From positions 281,501 to 345,500 of the forward strand of contig JAREIK010002463.1 of assembly GCA_029783825.1 (NCBI GenBank): a DNA stretch of 64,000 nt, in the 5' to 3' direction. Numbering within the stretch: the first letter of the stretch is position 1; every line of letters begins with the position of its first letter. Origin of the DNA: Sapria himalayana (taxonomy: Eukaryota > Streptophyta > Magnoliopsida > Malpighiales > Rafflesiaceae). The notes below the pieces were generated by a model, which ran no database searches, was not told the DNA's origin, and saw only the letters and a list, made by a program, of their open reading frames with translations. Shown here piece by piece: positions 23,491 to 35,129 of the stretch. Made by a program: the position numbers and the translations under genes.

Positions 23491-24162
23491 GGGTTTTGAT
23501 TCACCAGCCATAATTAATTATGTGAATAAGTTTCTCAATCAAGATGATCCTAATAAATTCTTTTAAACTTTTGTATTTATATTAAATGATTTTTGATGCA
23601 TGAAATATTATAGTATACAAATAAAAAAAAGTAACTTGCAAATAGTGTTGTTTTGGTGATGTTATGAATGTATAATGTTGAATTTTGCAAAAAGGGTTTT
23701 CTGATCTATGGACATGTGAGCTTGCCCAAACAGATCCAACAAATAAAAACACACAAATATATAATAATTGTCTTTTTCCTATGAAAATGGTCAATGAGTT
23801 TTTCAAATATCTCTATATATCATTAGGACAAGCTTATGCATGTAGCAACATAAAACAAACTCATTTGGTATTTTTACTATATATATTCCCAAATTAAAGT
23901 CATGTTATATTAATGCTTTTGTTATTTTTAAATAAGTAAATCATATTTTTGAGTCAAATAAGTTATGTTGTTATATGAAAACATTAGAATCATTTGGTCC
24001 AAAGTTTCATTTAGATTTTTTCAATGCATAAAAAAAAGGTTTTTTGAAAAATTTATTGTATCAACAAAATCTTTTTGGAAAGGTATATCATATTTCAAGT
24101 TGAGTTTCAATTTAACCATTATTTAAGATTATTTTAATAATGTTTTAATTTGTAAGATGTCA
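23491..24162. other. Gene-free AT-rich stretch
   Basis: Two overlapping chance ORFs on opposite strands (23,582-23,806 and 23,685-23,897) show no recognisable motif. Nothing else is seen. Confidence 0.5.
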
Positions 24163-25300
24163 AAGTTTTGTATTTAAAAATAGTTATATTTCTATTTTAT
24201 TTTCATATTCATTATTCTTAATAAGAATATTTATTTCAAGTAAAATTGATTTGTTTTTAAATGTACTAGTTGACATATTATTCCAAAAGCATGTATGTAT
24301 GTTTGTATTTGTTTTTATTAGTTTCAGCTCTTACCTGATGAAATATCCTTGTTCAAAAAATAAAATTAATCTAATGTAGATTTGAGTGAGTTTTGTTTAG
24401 CATTGTTTTCTTTACATTGAATCATTTTATTTGTTTATCAATAAATTTCTTAATTTATTCAAATAATATTTTCATCTAGTTTTATTGATAGTTCATATAG
24501 ATGAAATACTTGTTTATTTGCATTTGATGTTATATATGGTAGTGGTGAGATCTTGCTTTCAAGAATATTTGGTTTTTGATTAAATGGATGATTATTAGGT
24601 GTTTTTAATCCTTAGCTACCAATAACTAGTTAAATCCTCGAAAATGGTACCAAAAGCTCGAGAGGTATTTTGTAACACACTTAGATTACAATAGCTGGTC
24701 AAGGGAGAAGACAATGAACTCGAGGCTAGTCTAAAGTTATAGGACTAGCAGCATGTGCTAGTGCCTTTTTGGAACACCTGGGAGCTTATTTGTAACAACA
24801 TGTTGTCCCAAGGTAAGTTGTCCCAAGCTATCAATCATATTACATATGTGCTTAAGGAATAAAATTTAATTTAATAGATTCGCTTCCAAAACAAATGATT
24901 GTTGCTTGCTCGTTTAGAAGTTAGTAAGAAGGCTTTTGGTGAACATCATACCCTTTCTTAGAAAGTAGTCACTACCTAAGCCATGGAAGTTTTTTTTTGA
25001 CCAATAGCTACATAAAAACAAATTATATTTTGACATTGTTGATTGAGAATCATAACTATTGTAATTGTTCTTTTACTAGTCCATCTGTCCCCAATAATAA
25101 ATTCTTAATGACCACATATTACAAGTATAGGAATCATTGAATCAATAAAAATTAGCCTCATTTAAAGAGGCTCATATACGAAACTTGATGAAATAATATT
25201 GGGAGACCAAATAATAAATATTCAGAAGCTGAACATTCAACTCTACTATCAATTGATTTATATAGGGTATTCATAAGATGACCTAAAAATTAAATATTCT
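24163..25300 (-). mobile_element. Dispersed block carrying a plastid atpA fragment, copy 2
   Basis: It is collinear with 17,781-18,960, from AAAGTTTTGTATTTA at the left to atpA sequence at the right. Its flanks are not copia sequence, so the copy sits in a different context from copy 1. Identity to copy 1 looks like 70-80%. Confidence 0.65.
24945..25290 (-). pseudogene. atpA: Second nuclear copy of part of plastid atpA
   Basis: The minus strand matches plastid atpA at DNA level. TTCAGCTTCTGAAT falls in the SASE codons, TTTCGTATATGAGCCTCTT in SVYEPL, TTGATTCAATGATTCCTATA in IDSMIPI, ATTATTGGGGACAGA in IIGDR (P-loop start), and ATTCTCAATCAACAATG plus TATGTAGCTATTGGTCAAAA in ILNQQ and YVAIGQ. 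It is frameshifted and has stops. In places it keeps plastid bases that copy 1 has lost (for example TTATTGGGGACAGA). So neither copy is simply derived from the other in its present state. Confidence 0.85.
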
Positions 25301-25720
25301 TATTTTTGACGGGGTTTTCTTAAATTTTTTTAAAGTAAGATTTAAATATTTTTATTTTAGTGACATTTTGCATAATTATCCATATTATGAAAGGTGAAAT
25401 TGTGTTCCCCTACACCCATTTTAAAATATTTATTTTTTATGCAACCAAAATATATTTTTTAAAATATTTTGTACAAAGCTACCAATAATTTAAAATAATT
25501 AAAAAAAATTAAGAAAATTTATCTAAAGGGGATCCAAAACAAAAATATTTATGTTTTAGTACTCTTTTAAAAACAATTTAGGCAAATAGCTTCCAATCTA
25601 TAGAATATTTAAATTGTATGATATTTTTTTCTTTTTTACAAATTTGTCTTTACTTAATTAAAAATTCAAAAAAAAGGATGAACACAATTTTCGAAAATAT
25701 TGTTTACAAACTATAAAACT
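25301..25720. other. Gene-free AT-rich repeat sequence
   Basis: It shares a line like GACATTTTGCATAATT plus TGTGTTCCCCTACACC (near 25,362-25,425) with 34,410-34,470 and, inverted, with about 5,890-5,950. It is another copy of arm-type noncoding DNA. Confidence 0.6.
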
Positions 25721-26460
25721 ATATACGCTAACATTAATTTTATATAGATATATAGATATATATATATATATATATAGCTTAAAACTATGTAGTTTTATAT
25801 ATGTAAACTTATATATATCATACTATATATGTCAAAACTATATAGTTATAAATATATGAATATATATAGTATACTAGAAAAATTATAAGCGTTAAATACC
25901 ATATAGTTATAAATGTATGATTAAACTATATATATATATATATATAATGACATACAAACTACATATAAATTAGTTTAACTCTATATGTAGTTTAATAAAA
26001 TATAATTTAGGTGTATATAAATATACATACATACATATATGTGTGTGTGTGTGTGTAGTTTTTAATATATAACTATATAGTTTTAAGCTATATATATAAC
26101 TTTATTAAATCTATATTATATAGTTAATTGTATATAGTTTTAAGTAGTATATATAACTATATATATATATATATATATATGATAATATGTATAATACACA
26201 CACACACACATACATAATTATATATAATATAGTTTAACAATATATATATTTATCATTATATAACTATATAGTTTTATGATATGTGTGTGTGTGTATATAT
26301 ATATATATAACTATATGTAATATAGTTTAACTATGTGTATATAATTTTTGATATAAGGCTATATAGTTTTAATTAAGGTATATAAATAAATAAATAAATA
26401 ATATATATATATGTGTGTGTGTGTTTATCAAATGTATATAGTTTTTGCTAATAGTGTTTT
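25720..26460. repeat. AT-palindrome and microsatellite region around ACTATATAGT
   Basis: About 740 bp almost entirely of A and T. It contains repeated self-complementary words of the type AACTATATAGTT, many short (TA) runs, (GT) runs at 26,040-26,055, 26,283-26,294 and 26,412-26,424, and a (CA) run at 26,195-26,210. Confidence 0.85.
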
Positions 26461-27560
26461 CAGAAAAACAATGTTCACCCAAAAAATATTATATATATAA
26501 TAGTTTTTTTTCAATTTTTATAATGATGCGGGAAACAAATTTGGAAAAACTAAAAAATATCCTAAAAATTAAATTTTTTATATATTAGGGATTGTTTACC
26601 TAAAATAATTTTGAGGGACACCAAAACATAGATATTTTTATTTTGGCATCCTTTACATAAATTTTCAAAATAATTAAGATTTTTTGGACTATCTCTTGTA
26701 ATTAATATAATAGCCTTATTATTATTAAAATATATCACATCTTCATTTAAAAAATATAAAAATTACAAAAAAAAAAAACAAATAGTAATTCTTATATTGA
26801 TATAGATATTGTCAATTGTGATGCACATCATGATGTTTAACTAATACACACACACACACACACACACAAATCATATGATATAATTTCAATTTAGGGAAAA
26901 TTATGTTTCAATACATTAAGTATAAAATATTTGAAAAAAGACCAAAATATTTAGTAAATAAAAAAAAGTACACAAAAACTTTAATAATTAAGTATTTATG
27001 CATTGAAAACTTAAAAACCAAAACGACACTCATATTTAAAAAAAATGAATGAACAAGCTTGTGCAACACTATGCAGATTTGAACGAGCTATGATAATAGC
27101 TCGTTCCCTACATGAGCTAACTTAGATCATTCACAATCTCGTTGAAGGACTTGTGCCATCTCACTCAATGAATGAGCACAAAAACTTAAATTATTGAATG
27201 ATTTCATTGAGCTCCTTCAATCAACAAGTTAGGGCAACTTGGTCAGTGAATGATCTCGAGATATTTCTGTCAATGAGTTGGTGCAAGCTGGCTTCTTAAT
27301 TTTTTTTTTTTACAAAAATTAGAAGCTATTTTCAGTTTTTAACATTTTAGTATATGAATGCCTACTTCTATTAAGCTTGGTGTACCTTTATAAATTATTA
27401 AATTTTTGGGCTTTTCGAAATATTTTATATTTAATGCACTAAAACATAATTTATTCTATTATTTATGTCTCTACATTTAGGATGTATATCTTATGCATTA
27501 TAACCCAAAAATATATGATATGCATGTTATATATATATATGTTATATAAAACATACCATA
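26461..27560. other. Gene-free AT-rich stretch with a (CA)n run and a hairpin
   Basis: About 26,630-26,845 resembles 34,560-34,740 (CATCTTCATTTAAAAAAT, GTGATGCACATCATGATG). A (CA)12 run follows at 26,846-26,869. About 27,050-27,300 is locally less AT-rich and repeats AATGAAT/AATGAGYT words. No gene is seen. Confidence 0.6.
27081..27106. repeat. Perfect 11-bp hairpin
   Basis: GAACGAGCTAT, a GATA loop, then ATAGCTCGTTC. It is not followed by a T run long enough to call a terminator. Confidence 0.85.
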
Positions 27561-27722
27561 AACTTATATATATGTGGGGTGTGTGTGTGTGTGTGTGATA
27601 TGCATGTTATAATTAAATTTGAGGTTTGACATATTATATATACAATATATATGTATATAGAATATGTATATCATATTTTTTGAATTATAAAAGCATAAGA
27701 TATACATCACAAACATGCATAC

Positions 27723-27776
<54 letters not shown>

Positions 27777-28000
27777 GATATACATTTTATAATAAAATTT
27801 TAGGTTTGACATATATATATATATACAATATATATGTATATAAAATATGTATATCATATTTGTTGGATTATAAAACAAAAGATATACATCACGAACATGG
27901 ACACACACACACACACACACACACATCATCATCATCATATATTTATATCACATGTATTTCATATATATATATATATATATAAAGATATAGAGAGAGAGTT
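27561..28000. repeat. Tandemly duplicated microsatellite block
   Basis: About 27,597-27,776 is repeated at 27,777-27,925. Both contain ATACAATATATATGTATATA, ATGTATATCATATTT and a line like AAAGATATACATCAC. At 27,714-27,780 the order (CATA)n, (TA)n, (TGTA)n makes a self-complementary tract. (CA) and (TCA) runs lie at 27,901-27,940. Confidence 0.85.
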
Positions 28001-28394
28001 ATATGCTGAGATGGAAATCACAAATAACTTTTTTTCTTTAAAAAAATATTAATAATAATTCTTTGTGGGAAAAATGTTATTTATTTTTAGTTTTGTCTAA
28101 AATTTTTAAAAGAACTTTTTTTGAGTACCTAAATAATAAATATTTTTAAATGTGTGTTGGTAAAAACAATTTTAAAAATTTATTATTAATAATTTTAATC
28201 ATTTAAAGGGTGGTAAAAAGCATAATAATTTATTTAAAGGGTCGTAAAAATGTACTAATTTATTTAAAGGATAGGAATTAAAAAATAAATTATCATGAGC
28301 ATAAAACTCAAAAATATGAATATATATATGTTTTTTTTGTTGTTGATGAACTTATGAAGACTTATATATCATAAGTTTTCATGTACTCAAAAAA
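28001..28394. other. Gene-free stretch with short tandem repeats
   Basis: About 28,198-28,290 repeats a roughly 37-bp unit containing TTATTTAAAGGGTSGTAAAAA, about 2.5 times. About 28,070-28,165 resembles 5,850-5,920 (CTAAATAATAAATATTTTTAAAT). Confidence 0.6.
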
Positions 28395-28920
28395 ATGTAA
28401 TGCTTGAGCATCATTGGAGATTTCTTTGGAAAAAAAATATTGCCAAAGGACAAACTCAAACTTGTCCAAAATCAATATAGGAAAAATAATGTGATTTTTG
28501 TTGTAGGTGATGGAACAATTGATTCTCAAGTATTAAATGAGACACATATTAGTCTTCTCATGGTAGTAAAGAATGAAAGTTGCAAAATAAGTCTTTGATA
28601 TCATAATTATCTCCATAGAAGTGCTAAGTGATGAACTATTGAGAAATTATGTGGTGGCACATACTTTATCAATCTTTATTCTAGGTAATCATTCTGAAAT
28701 TTTAGGAGAAATCAATATTCAAGGTTGAGGAGGCCTGATCAAAGCAATATTTTCAACACATTCAATTTTTGTCAAGTTTGAAATCAGTTAAATGCTAGCA
28801 ACTACAAGAAAAGGATAAACTTGTCTCACAAAATTTTCAGTCTTTATACTAATTATCACACATTCTCAATAATTATCTACGCCAAATACCATTTCTAATA
28901 ATGTGCCAAAATAATTTTCC
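28395..28920 (+). pseudogene. Fragment of an autoinhibited Ca2+-ATPase (P2B, ACA type)
   Basis: An open frame at 28,404-28,598 reads PKDKLKLVQNQYRKNNVIFV followed by VGDGTIDSQVLNETHISLLM. This matches the P-type ATPase hinge, DKLxLVxxLR then TGDGTNDAPALxEADIGLAM. The key residues have changed: TGDGTND reads VGDGTID. After a deletion, about 28,745-28,890 reads FNTFNFCQV, NQLNASNYKKRINL, then a hydrophobic FSIIIYAKYHF. This fits the ACA segment FNTFVFCQVFNEFNARKxEKxNVFKG near transmembrane helices 8 and 9. Some 150 residues of membrane region between the two parts are mostly missing. In an intact enzyme this would pump Ca2+ out of the cytosol and be controlled by calmodulin. Lack of introns between the parts could mean a retrocopy, but the fragment is too short to tell. 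Confidence 0.65.
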
Positions 28921-29429
28921 AAATATATGAAAGGCTAGGTGAGATAAAGATAAAAATAAAGTACATGGAATTTGGATTGACTACTAAAAATTGGGAAACA
29001 TTGGCATTCAATAAACCTCCATTTTATCAAAATTATTTTATAAATCATATAGAAATATATTAAAGATAATAAAAAAAATAAGGTTTTTATATCACAAAAA
29101 ATAATAAAATATAACTTGTGATTTTTTTTTAAAAAAAGTCATTTAAGATTTTTATGAAAATACGATTTTAAGAAAAAAAAAGATATTTTTTATAAAATAT
29201 TATTATTTTTTATTATTTGATATGATTATGGTCATAATGGTTGTAATTTTTTTTTGGTATTATTTTCAAAAAATGAAGTTGGTGGTAATCTAATAATATA
29301 TACATAAGCATATAAAAATTAGTTTATATTAAATGAATATATAGGTGCAATAAAAATACACAACACTTATAATTCAAATACAATAATATTGCAACATATT
29401 AGATAAAAAAAATAAATATAATCTTACAA
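28921..29429. other. Gene-free AT-rich stretch
   Basis: Mostly A/T runs. The last 150 bp faintly resemble the RTE 5' portion that follows. No gene is seen. Confidence 0.5.
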
Positions 29430-31219
29430 TTTTTTAATGTATATGTGAAATTGTGGGTTAGTATTCATAATTTACTAACATATCAGATATCATTACTTTT
29501 GTTATAGAATATAAGTGTAATAAAAAGTGCATATATATATCTTAAATTATAATATATTATAGTAAACATAATTAAGGGAAATTTTGAATCTTTTTTAGTA
29601 ATTGATCATTTTTATGATCATATTATATCATCTAACATATTATAATAAAAAATGCACATATAACTTATTTTATAGACTATCTTTGAAACTAAATGAAGTT
29701 TTAATTTTAATTTATAAAATTCATAAATTGTTAATCATATTTAAAAAATGATTAAAAATGTTGATGTATTGTGTGAATAGCATTAAAATGGTATGATATG
29801 TTAATACCAATGTCAATAAATTATAAATAGATATTTCTAAATTTATTAATTCTCATAAAATAATATGTATAACATAAATATATCAACTTCATAATACATT
29901 ACAACATAATTCAATTTGTAAGATAATTACTTGTACATGCTATGATTCCATGTGAACAAATGATTAAAAAATCATTTATTCCATATATTATGCAACCTAA
30001 TACAAAGAAAAATAATTATTTTATATTAGTTTTATTTATATTTTACTTATTTTTCTTTATTATATTTATGATTTATAAATATTTTTCTACCAATTTATTA
30101 AACTATTTTTCAAGGAAACAGAAAGAATGAATTCTTTTGACTTTGAAAAAAAACTTAGTCACATTAAGTACATTTATTTTTGGAAAATGGAAATGCCAGG
30201 GAAGTGGGAATGCAATTGAAAAGTGGGGTATTATGTAATTAATCAAAAATATAGGGAACATAAGAAAGACTTATGCATAATATTTATTGATTTATAGAAT
30301 ACTTATTATAGAGTCTTAGGAAACTTTGTTTGGTGTGGTATTATATTAGAAAGAGGTATTAATTGTGTATATTGAACTAATCAATAATATATATGAGGGA
30401 AAATATCCAAAGTTACATTGGTTCAAAGAATTACTCATGAGTTTTAACTACTTGTGATAAGACTTCCAAGAAGATATCCATTGGTGTACGTTATGTGATA
30501 TGCCATTTATTTGTTGAAGAAACTAAAGAGGAGTTTGGGAAAAACTAGAAATTTGCAAGGTTAAACTTTAGTCCAAGAGGTTTAGGATAAGTCATAGCAA
30601 GTTTGAGTACTTAAAAAATATAATTTTAATTGTGTAAAGAGTGATCATGATGTGGTAAAAGGGGTAGGAAAGCCATAAATATAAAATGTTAGTAATTTTA
30701 AGTAATTAGGCTCCATATTAAACAAAAAACAAGGAGATCAATGAGGATGAAAATCATATGATAAAAGTTGGATAAACCAATTAGAGTGCTAGATTAGAGA
30801 TTCTTTGTGAAAGATGAATGGAAAATAGATTAAATAGAAAACTATATAGAACTATAATACATCTAAGCCATGTTATATGGAAATAAATATTGAGGGATGA
30901 TGAAACAACATATTCAAAAGATGAATATAATAGAATTGAGGATGATGAGTTAGATGTGTGAGAAGACTAAAATGATAATATTTAATTAATGTGACAACAA
31001 AAAAGATTAAAATAATTTTTATAAATGATAAGATAAGAGAGAAACATCTGAGGTGTTTTGGTCACATCCAACACAAACTTCTTAGTGTATCTGTTACAAA
31101 GTATACATGATTTATAATAGATATTATTTTTAATATAATTGATTTGATAAAACATGATCCATATTACCAAGCCTATGTATTTTTTTTTAAGATTTGGTTG
31201 TTGATGATGATGATTTATG
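29430..31219 (+). pseudogene. RTE-type LINE relic U3
   Basis: The 5' noncoding portion (29,430-30,175) has AAATTGTGGGTTA, ATCATTACTTTTGTTATA and TGTCAATAAATTATAAATA, as in U5 and U6. The RT fragment (30,180-31,000) has the shared GTGGGGTATTATGTAATTA tract and a frame like IIFIDL, then many stops. The 3' end has a line like TTTTGGTCACATCC, standing where RWFGHV is usual, and the tail TTGTTGATGATGATGATTTA, then (TA). I see no intact frame. Confidence 0.8.
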
Positions 31220-31428
31220 TTATATATATATATATATATATTATACATAAGCATGTATGTATAAGTTTATATATTTAAGAATATACATTTATATATCAAT
31301 ATTTATTTATAGATATAAATATTTATATGTGTAAACAAAACTCTAGAAAAATATATACCAATACACACACACACACACACACATGTACCTACATATATAA
31401 AATTATTGATATAAATATTTTAAAAAAC

Positions 31429-31464
<36 letters not shown>

Positions 31465-31480
31465 GTTTATATATCAATAA
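31219..31480. repeat. Microsatellites between RTE U3 and U4
   Basis: (TA) at 31,219-31,241, (CA) at 31,360-31,384 and (TG) at 31,430-31,461 in AT-rich DNA. Confidence 0.9.
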
Positions 31481-32590
31481 ACTATTTTCCAGGATAAAAT
31501 AACGAATTATTTCTTTTGACTTTTAAAAATTACATTGGTTCAATAATATCCAAAGTTACATTGGATATTATTGAACCAATCAAGGACATATATGAGAAAA
31601 TAATACCCAAAGTTGCATTGATTTAAAGAATAACTCATGAATTCAAAATAGTTGTGATACTACATCAATTATCATCATTTAATCCATATATTTTAAAACT
31701 TATTAAGAATGAATTTATAAGAAACTTTCTAGAAGATATTCATTAGTATATGCTATGTGCATATGACATTATTTGTTGAAGAAACTAAATAAATTTTAGG
31801 TAAACAACTAGAAATTTTGAAGGTTTGACTTGAGTCCAAGAGGTTTAGGATTAGTCATAGTGAGTTTGAGTAGAACAAAAAATATATAAGTTTATTAATG
31901 TAAAGAGTGATCATGATGTGGTAATAAAAATACAGAAGCAATAACTATCAAATATTAATAATTTCAAGATTTAGGCTATATATTAAAGCAAAGATGGGAA
32001 GATGGATGATGTAAATCATTTGATGAAAGTTGGATAGACCAATTGGAGAGCTTCATTAGAGATTATTTGTGAAAGATAAGTACCAAATAGATTAAAAAGA
32101 AAATTATATAGAACTACTATACCACCAGCCATGTTATATGAAAATAAATATTGATGGATGAAGAAACAACATGTTCAAATGATGAATATAATAGAGTTGA
32201 GGATGGTAAATTATATGTGTGGGAAAACAAAAAAGATAAAATTAGAAATTAAGTTACTACAAAAATGATTAAAATAATTTATATAAATGATAAGATAAGA
32301 TAGAAAGTTAGAAACATCTGAGTTGGTTTAGTCACATCCAATAGAGACTTCTTAGTGTATTGGTTACAAAGTATAAGACTATTAGATTGGAAGGAGGAAA
32401 AAAAATATTAGAGGTAAGTCTAAGAAGAATTGAGAATAAATTATAAAAAAATATTTAACAACAACACATTTTGTAGAAGATATTATTTTTAACTTAGTTG
32501 ATTTGATAAAACATGATCTATATAACCGACCCTAGGGTATTTGGCTTAAGATTTGGTAGATGATGATGATGATTTATGTTATATATATAT
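31481..32590 (+). pseudogene. RTE-type LINE relic U4 (internally deleted)
   Basis: It has 50 bp of the 5' portion (31,481-31,530, compare 30,105-30,155) and then a perfect hairpin at the point where the N-terminal RT part is missing. The rest of the RT fragment follows to the 3' tail GATGATGATGATTTATG (32,561-32,577). Frames near 31,780-31,880 recall KLEIL and SKRFRISH. From 32,215 on it belongs to the right inverted-repeat arm. Confidence 0.75.
31534..31580. repeat. Perfect 20-bp hairpin at a deletion joint in U4
   Basis: The left stem ATTGGTTCAATAATATCCAA (31,534-31,553), a 7-nt loop, and the exact complement at 31,561-31,580. Confidence 0.95.
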
Positions 32591-34739
32591 AAAATACATT
32601 ATTCTTGTATGTATAAGTTTATATATTTATAAATATAAATTTATATATCTACATTTATTTATAGAGATAAACATTTATATGTATAAACATAAATATATAA
32701 ATGTATACTAATATTTATATACATATATAGACCTATATATATATATAATAATTGATATACATATTTTATAAAACTTATATATAAGATTATATATCACTAT
32801 ATAGGTTTATATATCAATATATTGGTTTATATATTGACATTTAGGTGTATATATATACACTTATGTATTTAGGTTTTCAAAAAAAGATCAAAAATATTTT
32901 GAAAAAAGATCAAAAATATTTTGAAAAAAGATCAAAGAATTTAAGATTTTTTTTTGAAAACTAGTTTTAAAATTGACAAAAATATTCTTAAAGAAAAAAA
33001 AGGTTTTTTTTTGTGCTAACATGTACTTTTGTGTGGGCAATATTAGATTTTCTATTTTAAGGATACCAAAATATAAATATTCTGTGTTTTGATATATATT
33101 TTACATTATATTAAAAATTATCCTTTATTGTAAATATTTTTACAATGGTATAGCTAAATTTTATCGACCTTTTTATAAATGAGGGGTAACCCTAGACCCA
33201 CCCTTCGAATTGTATTGAAACACTAATGGTTTTTTTGGTTGTTGTTTTTTACATTCAAAATGTGATTTTTTTTTTCATTTTTCCATGAAACTTTTTGTTG
33301 GGTTATGATTTAAATTTAAAATAAAATAGTTTAGAGTATGTGTGCATAAAAATATTGAACACAAAGACTCTTATTTTTTAAAAATTTCAATTTATACTTT
33401 TTAAAAATTATATTTGTATGGTTAGATATTTCACAAATTTTTAATCTTAGCACTCTTTCAACTAATTCATTTTATGCAAAAAAAAAAAGTTCCTTTCATT
33501 TAAAATATTATTTTCATAATATTTTCTTCAAGGGGTTAGTATTGGTAAAATAATGAACCATTGGAAATTGAACAAATTTTAAATTTTCATTAAGTCATCA
33601 CTTGTAAAATGGCAACTTAAAACAATGAAACAAATGTGTACATAAACAAAATGAAGACTTGAAATTTTAAAATTATTCACTATTTACATTTCACAATTTT
33701 AAGTGAATTATTAATCATAAAATTTTTATTTGAAAAAAAAAACTTTTATTTGGAGAGTGTGACCAATTATTAAATAAATAATGACAAATGATCATCCAAA
33801 AATACTTTAAATTTTTTTTTTTAAAAAAAACATCTTGATTCAAATAACGTTGTTTTAAATAAATTTAAAAAACATCTTGATTCAAATAATATTTAATAGA
33901 CAAATATTTTTCTTTTTTTTCTTGTTAGTTTTTAGAAAATGTTTAGAATTAGATTTCATAAAATTTCAAGAGCATGAGATAGAAAATTATCTATAATACC
34001 AAAATAAAATATTTTTATTTTGGTGAATGTTTGCATAAATTTTAATAAGTCTCCCTTTAAAAAGATTTTAATGAAAAAGCCTCTCAAATAAAAAATATTT
34101 ACAAAAACATACTTATGATATATAGTTTTTGGAAAACATACATATGGTATAAAGTTTTTGGAAAACATATTTATGGTAGACATACAACACATAACATTAT
34201 TTTTCTCAATTAGTTGTTTTTTTTATTAATTCTAACATAGTTGGGTGAGGAACATGAGATGGACATTTTTACTTGTTTTAATGAGAGGAGGTGTAATTAT
34301 GAGTTCCCCTATTTAAGATCCCTAAAAATTATATATTTTTTGTTTTGGGGGTTTTTAAATTGTTGTTATATTTTTTAAAAGGAAAACATTTTATAAATAT
34401 CTTTGTTTAAGGACATTTTGCATAATTTTCCATATTATGAAATCTAAATTGTGTTCCCCTACACCTATACACCTATTTAAAAATATTTATTATTTAAGTC
34501 CCTAAAAAACTTGTTTTAAACAAATGTGTATCAAAACTAAAAAAAATTAAGTATTCGTGTCATATTTAATGCATTTAGCATAATATCATTAATATTATTA
34601 AAAAAGTCATATCTTCATTTAAAAAATAAAAAAAAAATATTTTTACATAAAAAGAAAGTGGTATTTGCATTGTGACGCATTACTATAAATCATGATGAAC
34701 ATCATGATATATAACTAAAAAGTGCCACATCATAAAAAT
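32591..34739. other. Gene-free AT-rich DNA of the right inverted-repeat arm
   Basis: It is the mirror of about 5,661-8,470 plus 12,040-12,200. Included are a 22-bp tandem repeat of the type TTTTGAAAAAAGATCAAAAA (32,877-32,940, three copies) and a 30-bp tandem repeat containing AGTTTTTGGAAAACATA (34,107-34,180). A chance ORF at 33,956-34,192 (minus) spans the latter. No gene is seen. Confidence 0.75.
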
Positions 34740-34843
34740 ATGTGTGTGTGTGTGTGTGTGTATGTGTGTGTGTGTGTGGGTGTATGAGTGTGTGTGGGTG
34801 TGTGTGTAAAACATATGACATATATATATATATATATATATAT
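34740..34843. repeat. Microsatellites (TG)n and (AT)n
   Basis: (TG)n with a few TA and GG interruptions at 34,740-34,807 and (AT)n at 34,820-34,843. They are matched in the left arm by the runs near 5,160-5,640. Confidence 0.95.
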
Positions 34844-35129
34844 GAATAATAGTTGGGGTAATTGTGGGTTACGTCTAATGTATCAATAATTTGTTTGATA
34901 TCATTAATTTTGTTATAAAATATAAATATACAATTAGTGTGTATATTTATATACTTGACTTATAATATTATATTCAACCATATTAAGAAAATTTGAGTAT
35001 AAAGCATATAATATACATCCTAAACATGGAGACATATAAACAAGATATCATATATTTATATAATACATGAATAATATGTACATGTGTGTGTGTGTGTGTG
35101 TGAGTTTTTTGATATATATATATATATAT
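34844..35129 (+). repeat. Partial tandem duplication of the RTE 5' portion
   Basis: 34,844-35,000 repeats 35,133-35,285: GAATAATAGTTGGGGTAATT against GAATAATTATTGGGGTAATT, each after an (AT) run. A (GT) run lies at 35,086-35,102. Confidence 0.8.

Noticed and set aside
27081..27106. Intrinsic transcription terminator
   Set aside because: A bacterial type of signal with no T run after the stem and no gene before it, in plant nuclear DNA.
27564..27938. 124-codon minus-strand frame with Cys/Val and Tyr/Ile runs
   Set aside because: It is translated (GT)n and (TA)n microsatellite within a tandemly duplicated block.
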